DNA of 7,024 bases from an uncultured Gemmatimonadota bacterium (GTDB lineage: Bacteria > Gemmatimonadota > Gemmatimonadetes > Gemmatimonadales > GWC2-71-9): positions 1 through 7,024 of the forward strand of contig CAMLHU010000110.1 of assembly GCA_946479825.1 (NCBI GenBank), written 5' to 3'. This document shows, piece by piece, positions 1-7,024 of this stretch. The stretch's first letter is position 1, and each line of letters opens with the position of its first letter. The translations under genes were made by a program, and so were the position numbers. The notes below the pieces were generated by a model. That model saw only the letters and a list, made by a program, of their open reading frames with translations. It did no database searches and was not told where the DNA came from.

Positions 1-1116
<1,116 letters not shown>

Positions 1117-1131
1117 CGCCGCGCCGCCGCG

Positions 1132-1899
1132 ATGCGCTGGTACCTCTGGCACGACGGCGCCCATCGCGGCGACGAGAACATGGCCCGCGACGCCGCACTC
1201 CTCGACCTCTGCGAGGCCGACGGGTGCGGCGTCGTCCGTTTCTACGGGTGGAGCCCCGCCACGCTCTCCTTCGGCGCCAACGAGCCGGCGCTCCGGCGCT
1301 ACGACCGCGACCGGATCGCCGCGCTTGGCCTCGCCGTCGTCCGCCGCCCGACCGGCGGACGCGCCGTGTGGCACGCGGACGAGCTGACCTACGCCGTCGC
1401 CGCCCCGGCCGACACCTTCGGCAGCCTCCCCGACACCTACCACGCCATCCACGCCGTCATCGCCGCGGGGCTCCGGACCCTCGGCGCCGCCGTGGACCTG
1501 GCCGGCCGGACCCCGCGCACCGACCTCGACGCCGGGGCGTGCTTCGCCACGCCCGCCGGCGGCGAGGTGGTGGCCGGCGGACGCAAGGTCGTGGGCAGCG
1601 CCCAGCTGCGCCGCGGCGGCGCCTTCCTCCAGCACGGCTCCATCCTGCTCGGCGGCTCGCAGGACCGGGTGCGCGCCGTGACCCGCGGCGCGGCGCCGGC
1701 CGGCGCGGAGACGACCCTCGCCTCCATCCTCGGCCGGCCGGTCACCCCGCAGGAGGCCGCGCGCGCGATCGCGACCGAGCTGCCGAAGGCGTGGCCGGGA
1801 AGCTGGTCCGACGGGTCCGGCGTCGCGGAACGCGTCGCGGGGCTCGCGCAACGCCATATCGAACAGTTCCGGGGGGAGACCTGGACCTGGCGGCGCTGA
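1132..1899 (+). CDS. lipM: Octanoyl/lipoyl protein transferase of the BPL/LPL family, probably LipM-like octanoyltransferase
   Basis: The 255-residue protein is a single LplA/LipB-type catalytic domain. It would attach octanoyl (or lipoyl) groups to the lipoyl-domain lysine of carrier proteins such as GcvH. Visible motifs are RFYGWSPATLSFG (36-48), RRPTGGRAVWHADELTY (71-87), a CF loop with Cys137, GGRKVVGSAQ containing Lys152 (149-158), and LQHGSILL (166-173). From memory, Bacillus subtilis LipM has the same order (RFYGW.PATLS, RRPTGGRGV.H..ELTYS, catalytic Cys in a CF loop, EGRKVAGSAQ). ATP-dependent LplA lacks that Cys and usually carries an extra C-terminal domain, absent here. ATG 1132 is chosen because its N-terminus lines up with the family start (W...DG......NMA.D.ALL). 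No Shine-Dalgarno is visible in the 15 bases after gcvP, so translation may depend on coupling. Alternatives are a small LplA or a cofactor transferase of another specificity. The family is certain; the LipM assignment is likely. Confidence 0.87.
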   Translation: MRWYLWHDGAHRGDENMARDAALLDLCEADGCGVVRFYGWSPATLSFGANEPALRRYDRDRIAALGLAVVRRPTGGRAVWHADELTYAVAAPADTFGSLPDTYHAIHAVIAAGLRTLGAAVDLAGRTPRTDLDAGACFATPAGGEVVAGGRKVVGSAQLRRGGAFLQHGSILLGGSQDRVRAVTRGAAPAGAETTLASILGRPVTPQEAARAIATELPKAWPGSWSDGSGVAERVAGLAQRHIEQFRGETWTWRR

Positions 1900-1942
1900 T
1901 CGCCCCCTAGCGCATTGCGCCGCGGCCGCGTTTCGTTAGGCC
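1900..1942 (+). promoter_or_regulatory. Intergenic gap before the transporter cassette, possible promoter/operator region
   Basis: This 43-base gap is the largest intergenic space in the window. It contains an 11-base dyad, GCGCA-T-TGCGC (1910-1920), directly followed by the perfect palindrome CGCGGCCGCG (1921-1930). A short AT-richer pocket, TTTCGTTAG (1931-1939), then leads up to the ATG at 1943. TTGCGC (1915-1920) resembles a -35 box, but no good -10 hexamer sits at the normal spacing. AGG at 1938-1940 is too close to the ATG for a convincing Shine-Dalgarno, so a leaderless start is possible. There is no U-tract terminator. Palindromes arise easily in such GC-rich DNA, so a regulatory role is only a suggestion. 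Confidence 0.25.
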
Positions 1943-3565
1943 ATGCGTCTCCCCGCCGCCGTCCTCGCCGCCCTCGTCGCCGTCGCCGCCCCGCTCTCCG
2001 CGCAGCGCGGACACGGCACCATCGTGGTGATCACGGGGCAGTACCCCGGCCTCCCGATCCCCACGCTCATCCAGGGGACGAGCAACCAGGACGTCGCCGA
2101 CCTGCTCTTCCTCCGGCTCGCCCGCCTGGGCCCCACGCTCACGAGCGAGGGCGACGCCGGCTTCGTCCCCCAGCTGGCGCAGCGGTGGAGCCGGCGCGAC
2201 TCGCTGACGCTGGTCTTCGACCTCGATCCGCGCGCCCGCTGGCACGACGGCACCCCGGTCACCTCGCGGGACGTCGTCTTCACGTTCGCGCGGGCCAAGG
2301 ATCCGGCGGTCAACCCCACGCTCGCGACGCTGCTCCGCGACGTCACGTCGGTCACGGCCGACGGCGACCGGCGGGTCGTCATCCGGTTCGCGCGGTGGTA
2401 CCCGAGCCAGTTCTACGACGCCACCTATCAGGTGCAGGTGCTTCCGGCGCACCTGCTCGAGGGTCTGGCGCCTGCCGCGGTGGCGACGTCGCCGTTCGCG
2501 CAGCATCCGGTCGGCGACGGGCCGTACCGCTGGGTGCGCGGCGTCGCGGGACAGTTCGTGGAACTGGCCGCGAACCGCGAGTACTTCCTGGGCGCGCCCC
2601 GGCTCGACCGGGTGGTGTTCCGCGTCGCGGCCGACGCCGACGCCCGGATGAACCTGCTGCTGAGCGGCGAGGGTGACGCGCTCGAGAGCATCCTCCCCGT
2701 CGCCAACCAGGACCGCGTCCGCGCCGACTCCGCCCTCCGGCTGGTGGCCGTGCCGTCGTTCCTGCTCGGCTATTTCATCTATAACCAGCGTGACCAAACC
2801 GACCGGACGCGGCCGCACCCGATCCTCGGCGACCTCCGGGTCCGCCGGGCGCTCACGCTCGCGCTCGACCGCGCGGCGATGGCGCGGTCGGCGTTCGGGC
2901 CGGCGGCCCAGGTGCCGGTCGGCCCGGCCTCGTCGTCGCTCTGGGTCCGCCCCACCGAGCCGGCGGCGGCGCAGGACACCGCCGCCGCGAACGCCCTGCT
3001 CGCCGCGGCGGGGTGGGCGCCGGGGTCCGACGGGATCCGCACCCGGAACGGCGCGCGGCTCGCCCTCGACCTCATCTTCCCGAACACCAGCGCAGCCCGG
3101 CGCCAGATCGCCCTGCAGGCCCAGGCGGCGTGGAAGGCGGTCGGCGCCGACGTCACGCTCGAGCCGCTCGACTTCGCCACGTACCTCGACCGCCGGAAGA
3201 CCGGGCGGTTCGACCTCGACCTCACCGCCGTCAACCAGGACCCGAACCCGACCGGACTGGCGCAGAGCTGGTCGTGCGGCGGCATCGGCGGATCCAACGT
3301 CGGCGGCTACTGCGACCCGCAGGTGGACTCGCTGATGCAGCGGGCCACGGTCGCGACCCGCTCGCTTCCGCTCTGGCAGGAAGTCCTCCGGCGGATCGAC
3401 GCCGACCAGCCCGCGGCGTTCCTCTTCGCGCCGCCGACGATGATCGCGATCCACCGCCGCTACCGCGACGTCGTGATCCACCCCGAGTCGTTCTGGAGCG
3501 GCCTCGGCGAATGGTCGGTCGCGCCGGGCGCCGAGCTGCCACGGGACACCGCCCGGACCCGCTGA
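1943..3565 (+). CDS. Periplasmic substrate-binding protein of a peptide-type ABC importer (solute-binding family 5)
   Basis: The 540-residue protein has the length and motif order of the DppA/OppA family. Residues 1-20 form a Sec signal peptide (Arg2, then a hydrophobic Ala/Leu/Val run, then PLSA before Gln21). No lipobox Cys is present, so the mature protein should be free in the periplasm rather than lipid-anchored. Family signatures are FVPQLAQRW (74-82), WHDGTPVTSRDVVFTF (100-115), HPVGDGPYRW (188-197), NREYFLGAPRLDRVVFR (211-227), LRVRRALTLALDR (298-310) and GGYCDPQVDSLM (454-465). The only two cysteines, 445 and 457, sit near each other in the C-terminal part and could form a disulfide. 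The permease start codon follows one base after the TGA, so it is the A component of this cassette. Ligand specificity cannot be read from the sequence: di- or oligopeptides are most likely, but family 5 members also bind nickel, sugars or opines. Confidence 0.93.
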   Translation: MRLPAAVLAALVAVAAPLSAQRGHGTIVVITGQYPGLPIPTLIQGTSNQDVADLLFLRLARLGPTLTSEGDAGFVPQLAQRWSRRDSLTLVFDLDPRARWHDGTPVTSRDVVFTFARAKDPAVNPTLATLLRDVTSVTADGDRRVVIRFARWYPSQFYDATYQVQVLPAHLLEGLAPAAVATSPFAQHPVGDGPYRWVRGVAGQFVELAANREYFLGAPRLDRVVFRVAADADARMNLLLSGEGDALESILPVANQDRVRADSALRLVAVPSFLLGYFIYNQRDQTDRTRPHPILGDLRVRRALTLALDRAAMARSAFGPAAQVPVGPASSSLWVRPTEPAAAQDTAAANALLAAAGWAPGSDGIRTRNGARLALDLIFPNTSAARRQIALQAQAAWKAVGADVTLEPLDFATYLDRRKTGRFDLDLTAVNQDPNPTGLAQSWSCGGIGGSNVGGYCDPQVDSLMQRATVATRSLPLWQEVLRRIDADQPAAFLFAPPTMIAIHRRYRDVVIHPESFWSGLGEWSVAPGAELPRDTARTR

Positions 3566-3566
3566 C

Positions 3567-4535
3567 GTGACGCGCTGGCTCGCCGGCCGCGTGCTCCAGG
3601 CCGTCGCCACCTGGGCGGTGGCGGTGACCCTCCTCTTCTTCGTGATGCGCCTGGTCCCGGGCGACCCGCTCGCCCGGCTCGCCGCGGACCGCCCGCTCCC
3701 TCCCGGCGCCGCCGACGCCCTCCGCCACCTCTACGGACTCGATCGTCCCCTCCTCGCACAGTTCGGCGCCTTCGTGCAGGGCGTCGCGCGCGGCGACCTC
3801 GGCGTCTCGATCGCCTACGGCCGCCCCGTCACCGCGCTGATCGCCGAGCGACTTCCGGCCACGCTGCTCCTCGCCGCCGTCGCGCTGCTGCTCAACTTCT
3901 CGCTCGGCCTCTGGCTCGGCGTGCGCCAGGCGCTGGCGCGGGGCGGACGCCTCGACCGCTGGCTTGGCGCGGGAGCGCTCGTCGCCTACAGCCTCCCGGC
4001 ATTCTGGATCGGACTCGTGTTCGTCTGGGTCGCGGCACTCCGCTGGCCGCTCTTCCCGCCGGGCGGCATGGCCGACCCGCTCCTCGGCGCGGGGGCCGCC
4101 TGGAGCGCCCGGGCGCTCGACGTGACGCGCCACCTCGTGCTGCCGGCGCTCACCCTCACGCTCGGCACGATCGCCGTCACGATGCGGCACCAGCGCTCCG
4201 CCCTGCTCGAGGTCCTCGACGCCGACTGGGTCCGCACCGCCCGCGCCAAGGGGGTGGCCGAGTCTGCGGTCGTCCGGCGCCACGCGTGGCGCACCGCCCT
4301 CGGGCCGGTGATCACCCTGGCGGGGTTGAGCCTGCCAGCGCTCGTCGCCGGGGCGGTGTTCACCGAGGCCGTGTTCGCCTGGCCCGGGCTCGGATCGCTC
4401 GCCGCCGACGCGGTCACCGCGCGCGACTATCCGCTGGCCATGGGCTGCGCGGCGCTGGTCGCGCTGGCGGTGGTGCTGGGCAACCTCGTGGCCGACGTCG
4501 CCCACGCCGCGCTCGACCCCCGAGTCCGCCCGTGA
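3567..4535 (+). CDS. dppB: ABC transporter permease, DppB/OppB type
   Basis: The 322-residue inner-membrane protein is one half of the translocation pore. It shows the standard DppB layout: a first membrane helix at about 7-29 ending in MRLVPGDP, a periplasmic stretch with YGLDRPLLAQF (56-66) and GDLGVSIAYGRPV (76-88), and further helices at about 97-119, 131-158, 188-206, 247-270 and 289-310. The cytoplasmic EAA loop that docks on the ATPase runs from DADWVRTARAKGV (218-230) to WRTALGP (241-247). FTEAVFAWPGLGSL (265-278) and RDYPLAMG (286-293) are family hallmarks. The start is GTG 3567, one base after the stop of the binding-protein gene, with no Shine-Dalgarno, so coupling is likely. The symbol reflects subfamily and position, not demonstrated dipeptide specificity; OppB, NikB or GsiC naming would be equally compatible. 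Confidence 0.93.
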   Translation: MTRWLAGRVLQAVATWAVAVTLLFFVMRLVPGDPLARLAADRPLPPGAADALRHLYGLDRPLLAQFGAFVQGVARGDLGVSIAYGRPVTALIAERLPATLLLAAVALLLNFSLGLWLGVRQALARGGRLDRWLGAGALVAYSLPAFWIGLVFVWVAALRWPLFPPGGMADPLLGAGAAWSARALDVTRHLVLPALTLTLGTIAVTMRHQRSALLEVLDADWVRTARAKGVAESAVVRRHAWRTALGPVITLAGLSLPALVAGAVFTEAVFAWPGLGSLAADAVTARDYPLAMGCAALVALAVVLGNLVADVAHAALDPRVRP

Positions 4536-5332
4536 CCCGTCGCCTCGGTCCGACGCTCCTCTTCGCGCTCGCGGCGGTCGCCGTGTTCGGGCCGTTCCTG
4601 CTCCACGACCCGAACGCCCAGCCGGACCCCTTCCACCTCGCCCTGCTCCCCCCCGGCCCGGGACACTGGCTCGGCACCGACCCGCTGAGCCGCGACGTGC
4701 TCGCCCGGGTCGTCGCCGGCGCTCGGATCTCGCTCTCGATCGCGGGGCTCGCCGTGCTGGTCTCGCTCACGGTCGGCTCCGCGGTCGGCCTCTCCGCCGG
4801 GTTTGTCGGCGGCGCGACCGACCACCTCCTGATGCGCGGCGTGGACGGGGCGCTCGCGGTGCCGCGGCTGTTCTACCTGATGCTCGCCGCGGCGGCGTGG
4901 GACCGGATGCCGCTCAGCGCGTTCATCCTCATCCTCGGCCTCACCGGCTGGTTCGCCACCAGCCGCCTCGTGCGCGGCGAGGTGCTCCGGCTCCGGCGCG
5001 AGCCGTTCGTCGAGGCCGCCCAGGCCCTCGGCGCCTCGCCGGCGCGGGTTATCTTGCGGCACCTCCTGCCCAACGCGGCGGGGCCGCTCCTCGTCACCGC
5101 CACGCTGGCCGTCGGCGACGTGATCCTGCTCGAGGCCGGCCTGTCGTTCCTCGGGATCGGCGTGCGGCCACCGACGCCGTCGTGGGGCGGGATGATCCTC
5201 GAAGGGAAAGACGTCCTTGCCGCCGCGCCCTGGGTCAGCATCGCCCCCGGCGTCGCGATCGCGGCCACCGTCCTCGCCATCCACCTCACGGGCGAATCCG
5301 TGCGCCACCGCCTCGACCCGCGCTCCCGATGA
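4532..5332 (+). CDS. dppC: ABC transporter permease, DppC/OppC type
   Basis: This is the second pore subunit, 266 residues when read from GTG 4532, which overlaps the preceding stop codon as GTGA. The same frame is open far upstream, but that stretch is an arginine/proline-rich shadow of dppB, so the GTG is the sensible start. Membrane helix 1 lies at about 6-24. The DppC signature [17 protein letters not shown] (45-61) and GARISLSI (63-70) follow, then helices near 71-92, 108-122, 128-145, 183-200 and 235-252. The EAA loop is [20 protein letters not shown] (161-180), and [15 protein letters not shown] (205-219) is a typical C-terminal hallmark. The cytoplasmic tail before helix 1 is only about five residues, shorter than the 20-30 usual for DppC/OppC, but all conserved blocks are present. 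It pairs with the upstream DppB-type permease. Confidence 0.92.
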   Translation: MTRRLGPTLLFALAAVAVFGPFLLHDPNAQPDPFHLALLPPGPGHWLGTDPLSRDVLARVVAGARISLSIAGLAVLVSLTVGSAVGLSAGFVGGATDHLLMRGVDGALAVPRLFYLMLAAAAWDRMPLSAFILILGLTGWFATSRLVRGEVLRLRREPFVEAAQALGASPARVILRHLLPNAAGPLLVTATLAVGDVILLEAGLSFLGIGVRPPTPSWGGMILEGKDVLAAAPWVSIAPGVAIAATVLAIHLTGESVRHRLDPRSR

Positions 5333-6306
5333 CGCCGATCCTCTCCGTGCGCGACCTCCGCGTCGCCTTCCCCGGCCCCGCCGGCCCGGTGCACCCGGTG
5401 GACGGCGTGTCGTTCGACCTCGCCAAGGGCGAGACGCTCGCGCTGGTCGGGGAATCGGGATGCGGCAAGAGCCTGACGGCGCTGGCACTGCTGCGCCTCG
5501 TGCCGCCGCCGGGCCGCGTCGCCGAGGGCAGCCGGGTGTCGCTCGACGGGTCGGACCTGCTGGCCCTCGATGCGGAGGCGCTCCGCCGGGTGCGCGGCCG
5601 GCGGATCGGAATGGTCTTCCAGGATCCGCTCACGAGCCTCAACCCGGTGCTCCGCATCGGCGAGCAGATCGCCGAGGGGATCGTCGCCCACGGCCTCGCG
5701 TCCCGGCACGAGGCGCGGGCCCGGGCCCTCGCGCTGCTCCGCGAGGTCGGGATCGCCGACGCCGAGGCCCGGCTCGACGCCTACCCGCACCAGCTGAGCG
5801 GCGGGATGCGGCAGCGGGTCGGCATCGCGATCGCGCTCGCCTGCGAGCCCGACGTCCTCATCGCCGACGAGCCCACCACCGCGCTCGACGTGACGATCCA
5901 GGCGCAGATCCTCGAGATCCTCGACCGGCTGCGGCGCGAGCGCGGGATGGCGCTGCTGCTCATCACCCACGACTTCGGCATTGTGGCCGGTCGCGCCGAC
6001 CGGGTGGCGGTGATGTACGCCGGCCAGGTGGTCGAGACCGGGACCACCAGCGCGGTGTTCGCCCGCCCGTCGCACCCCTATACCGACGGCCTCCTCGCGT
6101 CGGTGCCGCGGATGACCGGCCCGCTCCGGCGCATCGAACCGATCGCCGGCACGGTTCCGCGGCCCGAGCACTGGCCGGCGGGATGCCGGTTCGCCGCGCG
6201 CTGCCGGCGCGCCTTCACGCCGTGCGCCACCGAACCGCCGCCGGTGCACGAGGTCGAGCCGGCCCACGCGATGCGCTGCTGGCTCGGCGCACCGGAGGCC
6301 CGATGA
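5329..6306 (+). CDS. dppD: ABC transporter ATP-binding protein, DppD/OppD type
   Basis: This cytoplasmic ATPase has 325 residues starting at ATG 5329, overlapping the dppC stop as ATGA. Longer upstream reading in this frame is a dppC shadow. The nucleotide-binding domain is complete: Walker A GESGCGKS (41-48), Q-loop Gln98 in VFQDP, signature LSGGMRQR (156-163), Walker B VLIADE (176-181), D-loop TALD and switch His214 in LITHD. After about residue 248 comes the oligopeptide-transporter C-terminal extension (SHPYTDGLL, 248-255), with cysteines 286, 292, 299 and 317 in the CRFAARC...C...C arrangement. From established knowledge, this four-Cys motif binds a [4Fe-4S] cluster in mycobacterial OppD; a cluster here is inferred. 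It should form a heterodimer with the downstream ATPase. Naming follows subfamily only. Confidence 0.94.
   Translation: MTPILSVRDLRVAFPGPAGPVHPVDGVSFDLAKGETLALVGESGCGKSLTALALLRLVPPPGRVAEGSRVSLDGSDLLALDAEALRRVRGRRIGMVFQDPLTSLNPVLRIGEQIAEGIVAHGLASRHEARARALALLREVGIADAEARLDAYPHQLSGGMRQRVGIAIALACEPDVLIADEPTTALDVTIQAQILEILDRLRRERGMALLLITHDFGIVAGRADRVAVMYAGQVVETGTTSAVFARPSHPYTDGLLASVPRMTGPLRRIEPIAGTVPRPEHWPAGCRFAARCRRAFTPCATEPPPVHEVEPAHAMRCWLGAPEAR
6294..6298 (+). promoter_or_regulatory. Shine-Dalgarno sequence GGAGG for the second ATPase gene
   Basis: GGAGG lies inside the last codons of the upstream ATPase gene, four bases before ATG 6303. It is the only clear Shine-Dalgarno match in front of any start in this window. 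It supports that ATG as the true start and suggests the second ATPase is initiated partly independently of coupling. The spacing is on the short side and the motif also encodes protein, so chance is possible. Confidence 0.45.
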
Positions 6307-7024
6307 CCGCCCCGTTGCTCGAGGTGCGCGGGCTCGTCAAGCACTTTCCCCAGGGCGGCTGGCTGGGTCGTCGGCCGCCGGTGCGGGCGGTGGACGGCGT
6401 GTCGTTCGAGGTGACGGCGGGCGAAACGCTGGCGTTGGTCGGCGAGTCGGGCTCCGGCAAGTCCACCGTCGGCCGCACGCTGCTCCGGCTGGTCGAGCCC
6501 ACGGCCGGGACGGCGCGGTTCGACGGGACCGACCTGTTCGCGCTGCGCGGGGCGGCGCTCCGCGACGTGCGGCGGCGCCTGCAGATCGTCTTCCAGGACC
6601 CCTACAGTTCGCTCGATCCGCGGATGACCCTCGGGCAGTCGATCGCCGAGGGGATCGCGATCCACCGCCTCGCGCGCGGAGCGGAGGTCGGGCGCCGGGT
6701 CACGGCGCTGCTCGAGGAGGTGGGGCTCGACCCGGCCTTCGCGACGAAGTTTCCGCACGAGTGCTCGGGCGGTCAGCGCCAGCGCGCGGGGATCGCCCGG
6801 GCGCTCGCGGTCGAGCCGCGGTTCGTCGTGCTGGACGAGCCGGTCTCCGCCCTCGACGTCTCGGTCCAGGCGCAGGTCGTCAACCTGCTGGCCGACCTCC
6901 AACGGCGGCGGGGACTCGCCTATCTCTTCATCGCCCACGACCTCGCGGTGGTCCGGCAGCTGGCCCATCGGGTGGCGGTGATGTACCTCGGTCGCCTCGT
7001 CGAGGTCGGCCCCACCGAAGAGGT
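6303..7024 (+). CDS. dppF: ABC transporter ATP-binding protein, DppF/OppF type; 3' end outside window
   Basis: The second ATPase of the importer starts at ATG 6303, overlapping the previous stop as ATGA and preceded by GGAGG. The first 240 residues are visible, and the frame is open to the window edge. The N-terminus [12 protein letters not shown] followed by an insert [16 protein letters not shown] (18-33) is typical of OppF/DppF rather than OppD. The nucleotide-binding domain shows Walker A GESGSGKS (47-54), Q-loop Gln98 in [11 protein letters not shown], signature CSGGQRQR (154-161), Walker B VVLDE (175-179), D-loop SALD and switch His212 in AHD. The residue before SGGQ is Cys, where Leu or Phe is more common; activity should not depend on it. 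About 80 or more residues, including any C-terminal extension, lie off the right edge. It should pair with the upstream ATPase to drive transport. Confidence 0.93.
   Translation, partial: MTAPLLEVRGLVKHFPQGGWLGRRPPVRAVDGVSFEVTAGETLALVGESGSGKSTVGRTLLRLVEPTAGTARFDGTDLFALRGAALRDVRRRLQIVFQDPYSSLDPRMTLGQSIAEGIAIHRLARGAEVGRRVTALLEEVGLDPAFATKFPHECSGGQRQRAGIARALAVEPRFVVLDEPVSALDVSVQAQVVNLLADLQRRRGLAYLFIAHDLAVVRQLAHRVAVMYLGRLVEVGPTEE

Noticed and set aside
1117..1131. Possible terminator or ribosome-binding site between gcvP and the lipM-like gene
   Set aside because: The 15 bases are a GC-only run with no stem of useful length, no T-tract and no GGAGG-like motif.
1915..1920. TTGCGC as a -35 promoter element
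   Set aside because: No acceptable -10 hexamer lies 16-18 bases downstream, and the host's sigma-factor consensus is unknown, so it is not called as a separate promoter.
1907..3610. A 567-residue antisense open frame covering the whole binding-protein gene
   Set aside because: The predicted product is a low-complexity Arg/Glu/Gly/Asp/Val-rich sequence with no recognisable domain. In GC-rich genes, third-position G/C suppresses stop codons on the opposite strand. The + strand frame has a signal peptide and clear family motifs.
3231..4505. A 424-residue antisense open frame opposite the end of the binding protein and the first permease
   Set aside because: Glu/Arg/Gly/His-rich low-complexity translation without family motifs; it lies opposite conserved DppB motifs and has no plausible own context.
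4286..4531. Upstream extension of the dppC frame by 82 residues
   Set aside because: The extension is Arg/Ala-rich, overlaps conserved dppB codons and resembles no permease N-terminus. The GTG at 4532, in a GTGA overlap, gives a normal first membrane helix.
4897..5328. Upstream extension of the dppD frame by 144 residues
   Set aside because: It is an Arg/Pro/His-rich shadow of dppC; ATG 5329, in an ATGA overlap, begins exactly at the usual ATPase N-terminus.
4873..6267. A 464-residue antisense open frame across dppC and dppD
   Set aside because: It is a repetitive Arg/Asp/Glu/His-rich composition opposite two unmistakable transporter genes, and is a codon-bias shadow.

Overview
The window comes from a very GC-rich bacterial chromosome with G or C at almost every third codon position. 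All genes lie on the + strand and are tightly packed. The solute-binding protein has a type I (non-lipoprotein) signal peptide ending in Ala-Gln, which points to a diderm with a true periplasm. The overall style, including few Shine-Dalgarno sites, would fit Gemmatimonadota or a similar high-GC diderm phylum. That placement is an impression, not something the sequence proves.

Bases 1-1899 hold a glycine-cleavage/lipoylation pair: the C-terminal 371 residues of a fused, E. coli-type glycine decarboxylase (gcvP; its start lies off the left edge), then, 15 bases later, a 255-residue lipoyl-synthesis transferase that looks like the Cys-dependent octanoyltransferase LipM. Lipoylated GcvH is the partner of GcvP, so the second gene plausibly supplies the cofactor used by the first. 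No gcvH or gcvT is present here.

Bases 1900-1942 form the only intergenic gap larger than 15 bases. It has two small adjacent dyads and a short AT-rich pocket just before the next start codon, and may separate two transcription units.

Bases 1943-7024 hold a peptide-type ABC importer in the order A-B-C-D-F: a family 5 periplasmic binding protein, two permeases, and two ATPases, the second cut off by the right edge. The junctions are a 1-base gap and then three 4-base overlaps (GTGA, ATGA, ATGA), so the cassette is almost certainly co-transcribed and translationally coupled. The binding protein would capture a substrate, probably a di- or oligopeptide, in the periplasm. The permease heterodimer would pass it across the inner membrane, powered by the ATPase heterodimer.

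I see no RNA genes, mobile elements, repeats, CRISPR arrays or undescribed system. The long antisense reading frames are explained by GC-skewed codon use in the real genes. The points most worth a second look are the catalytic-Cys assignment of the lipoylation enzyme, the four-Cys cluster in the first ATPase, and the lone Cys pair in the binding protein.
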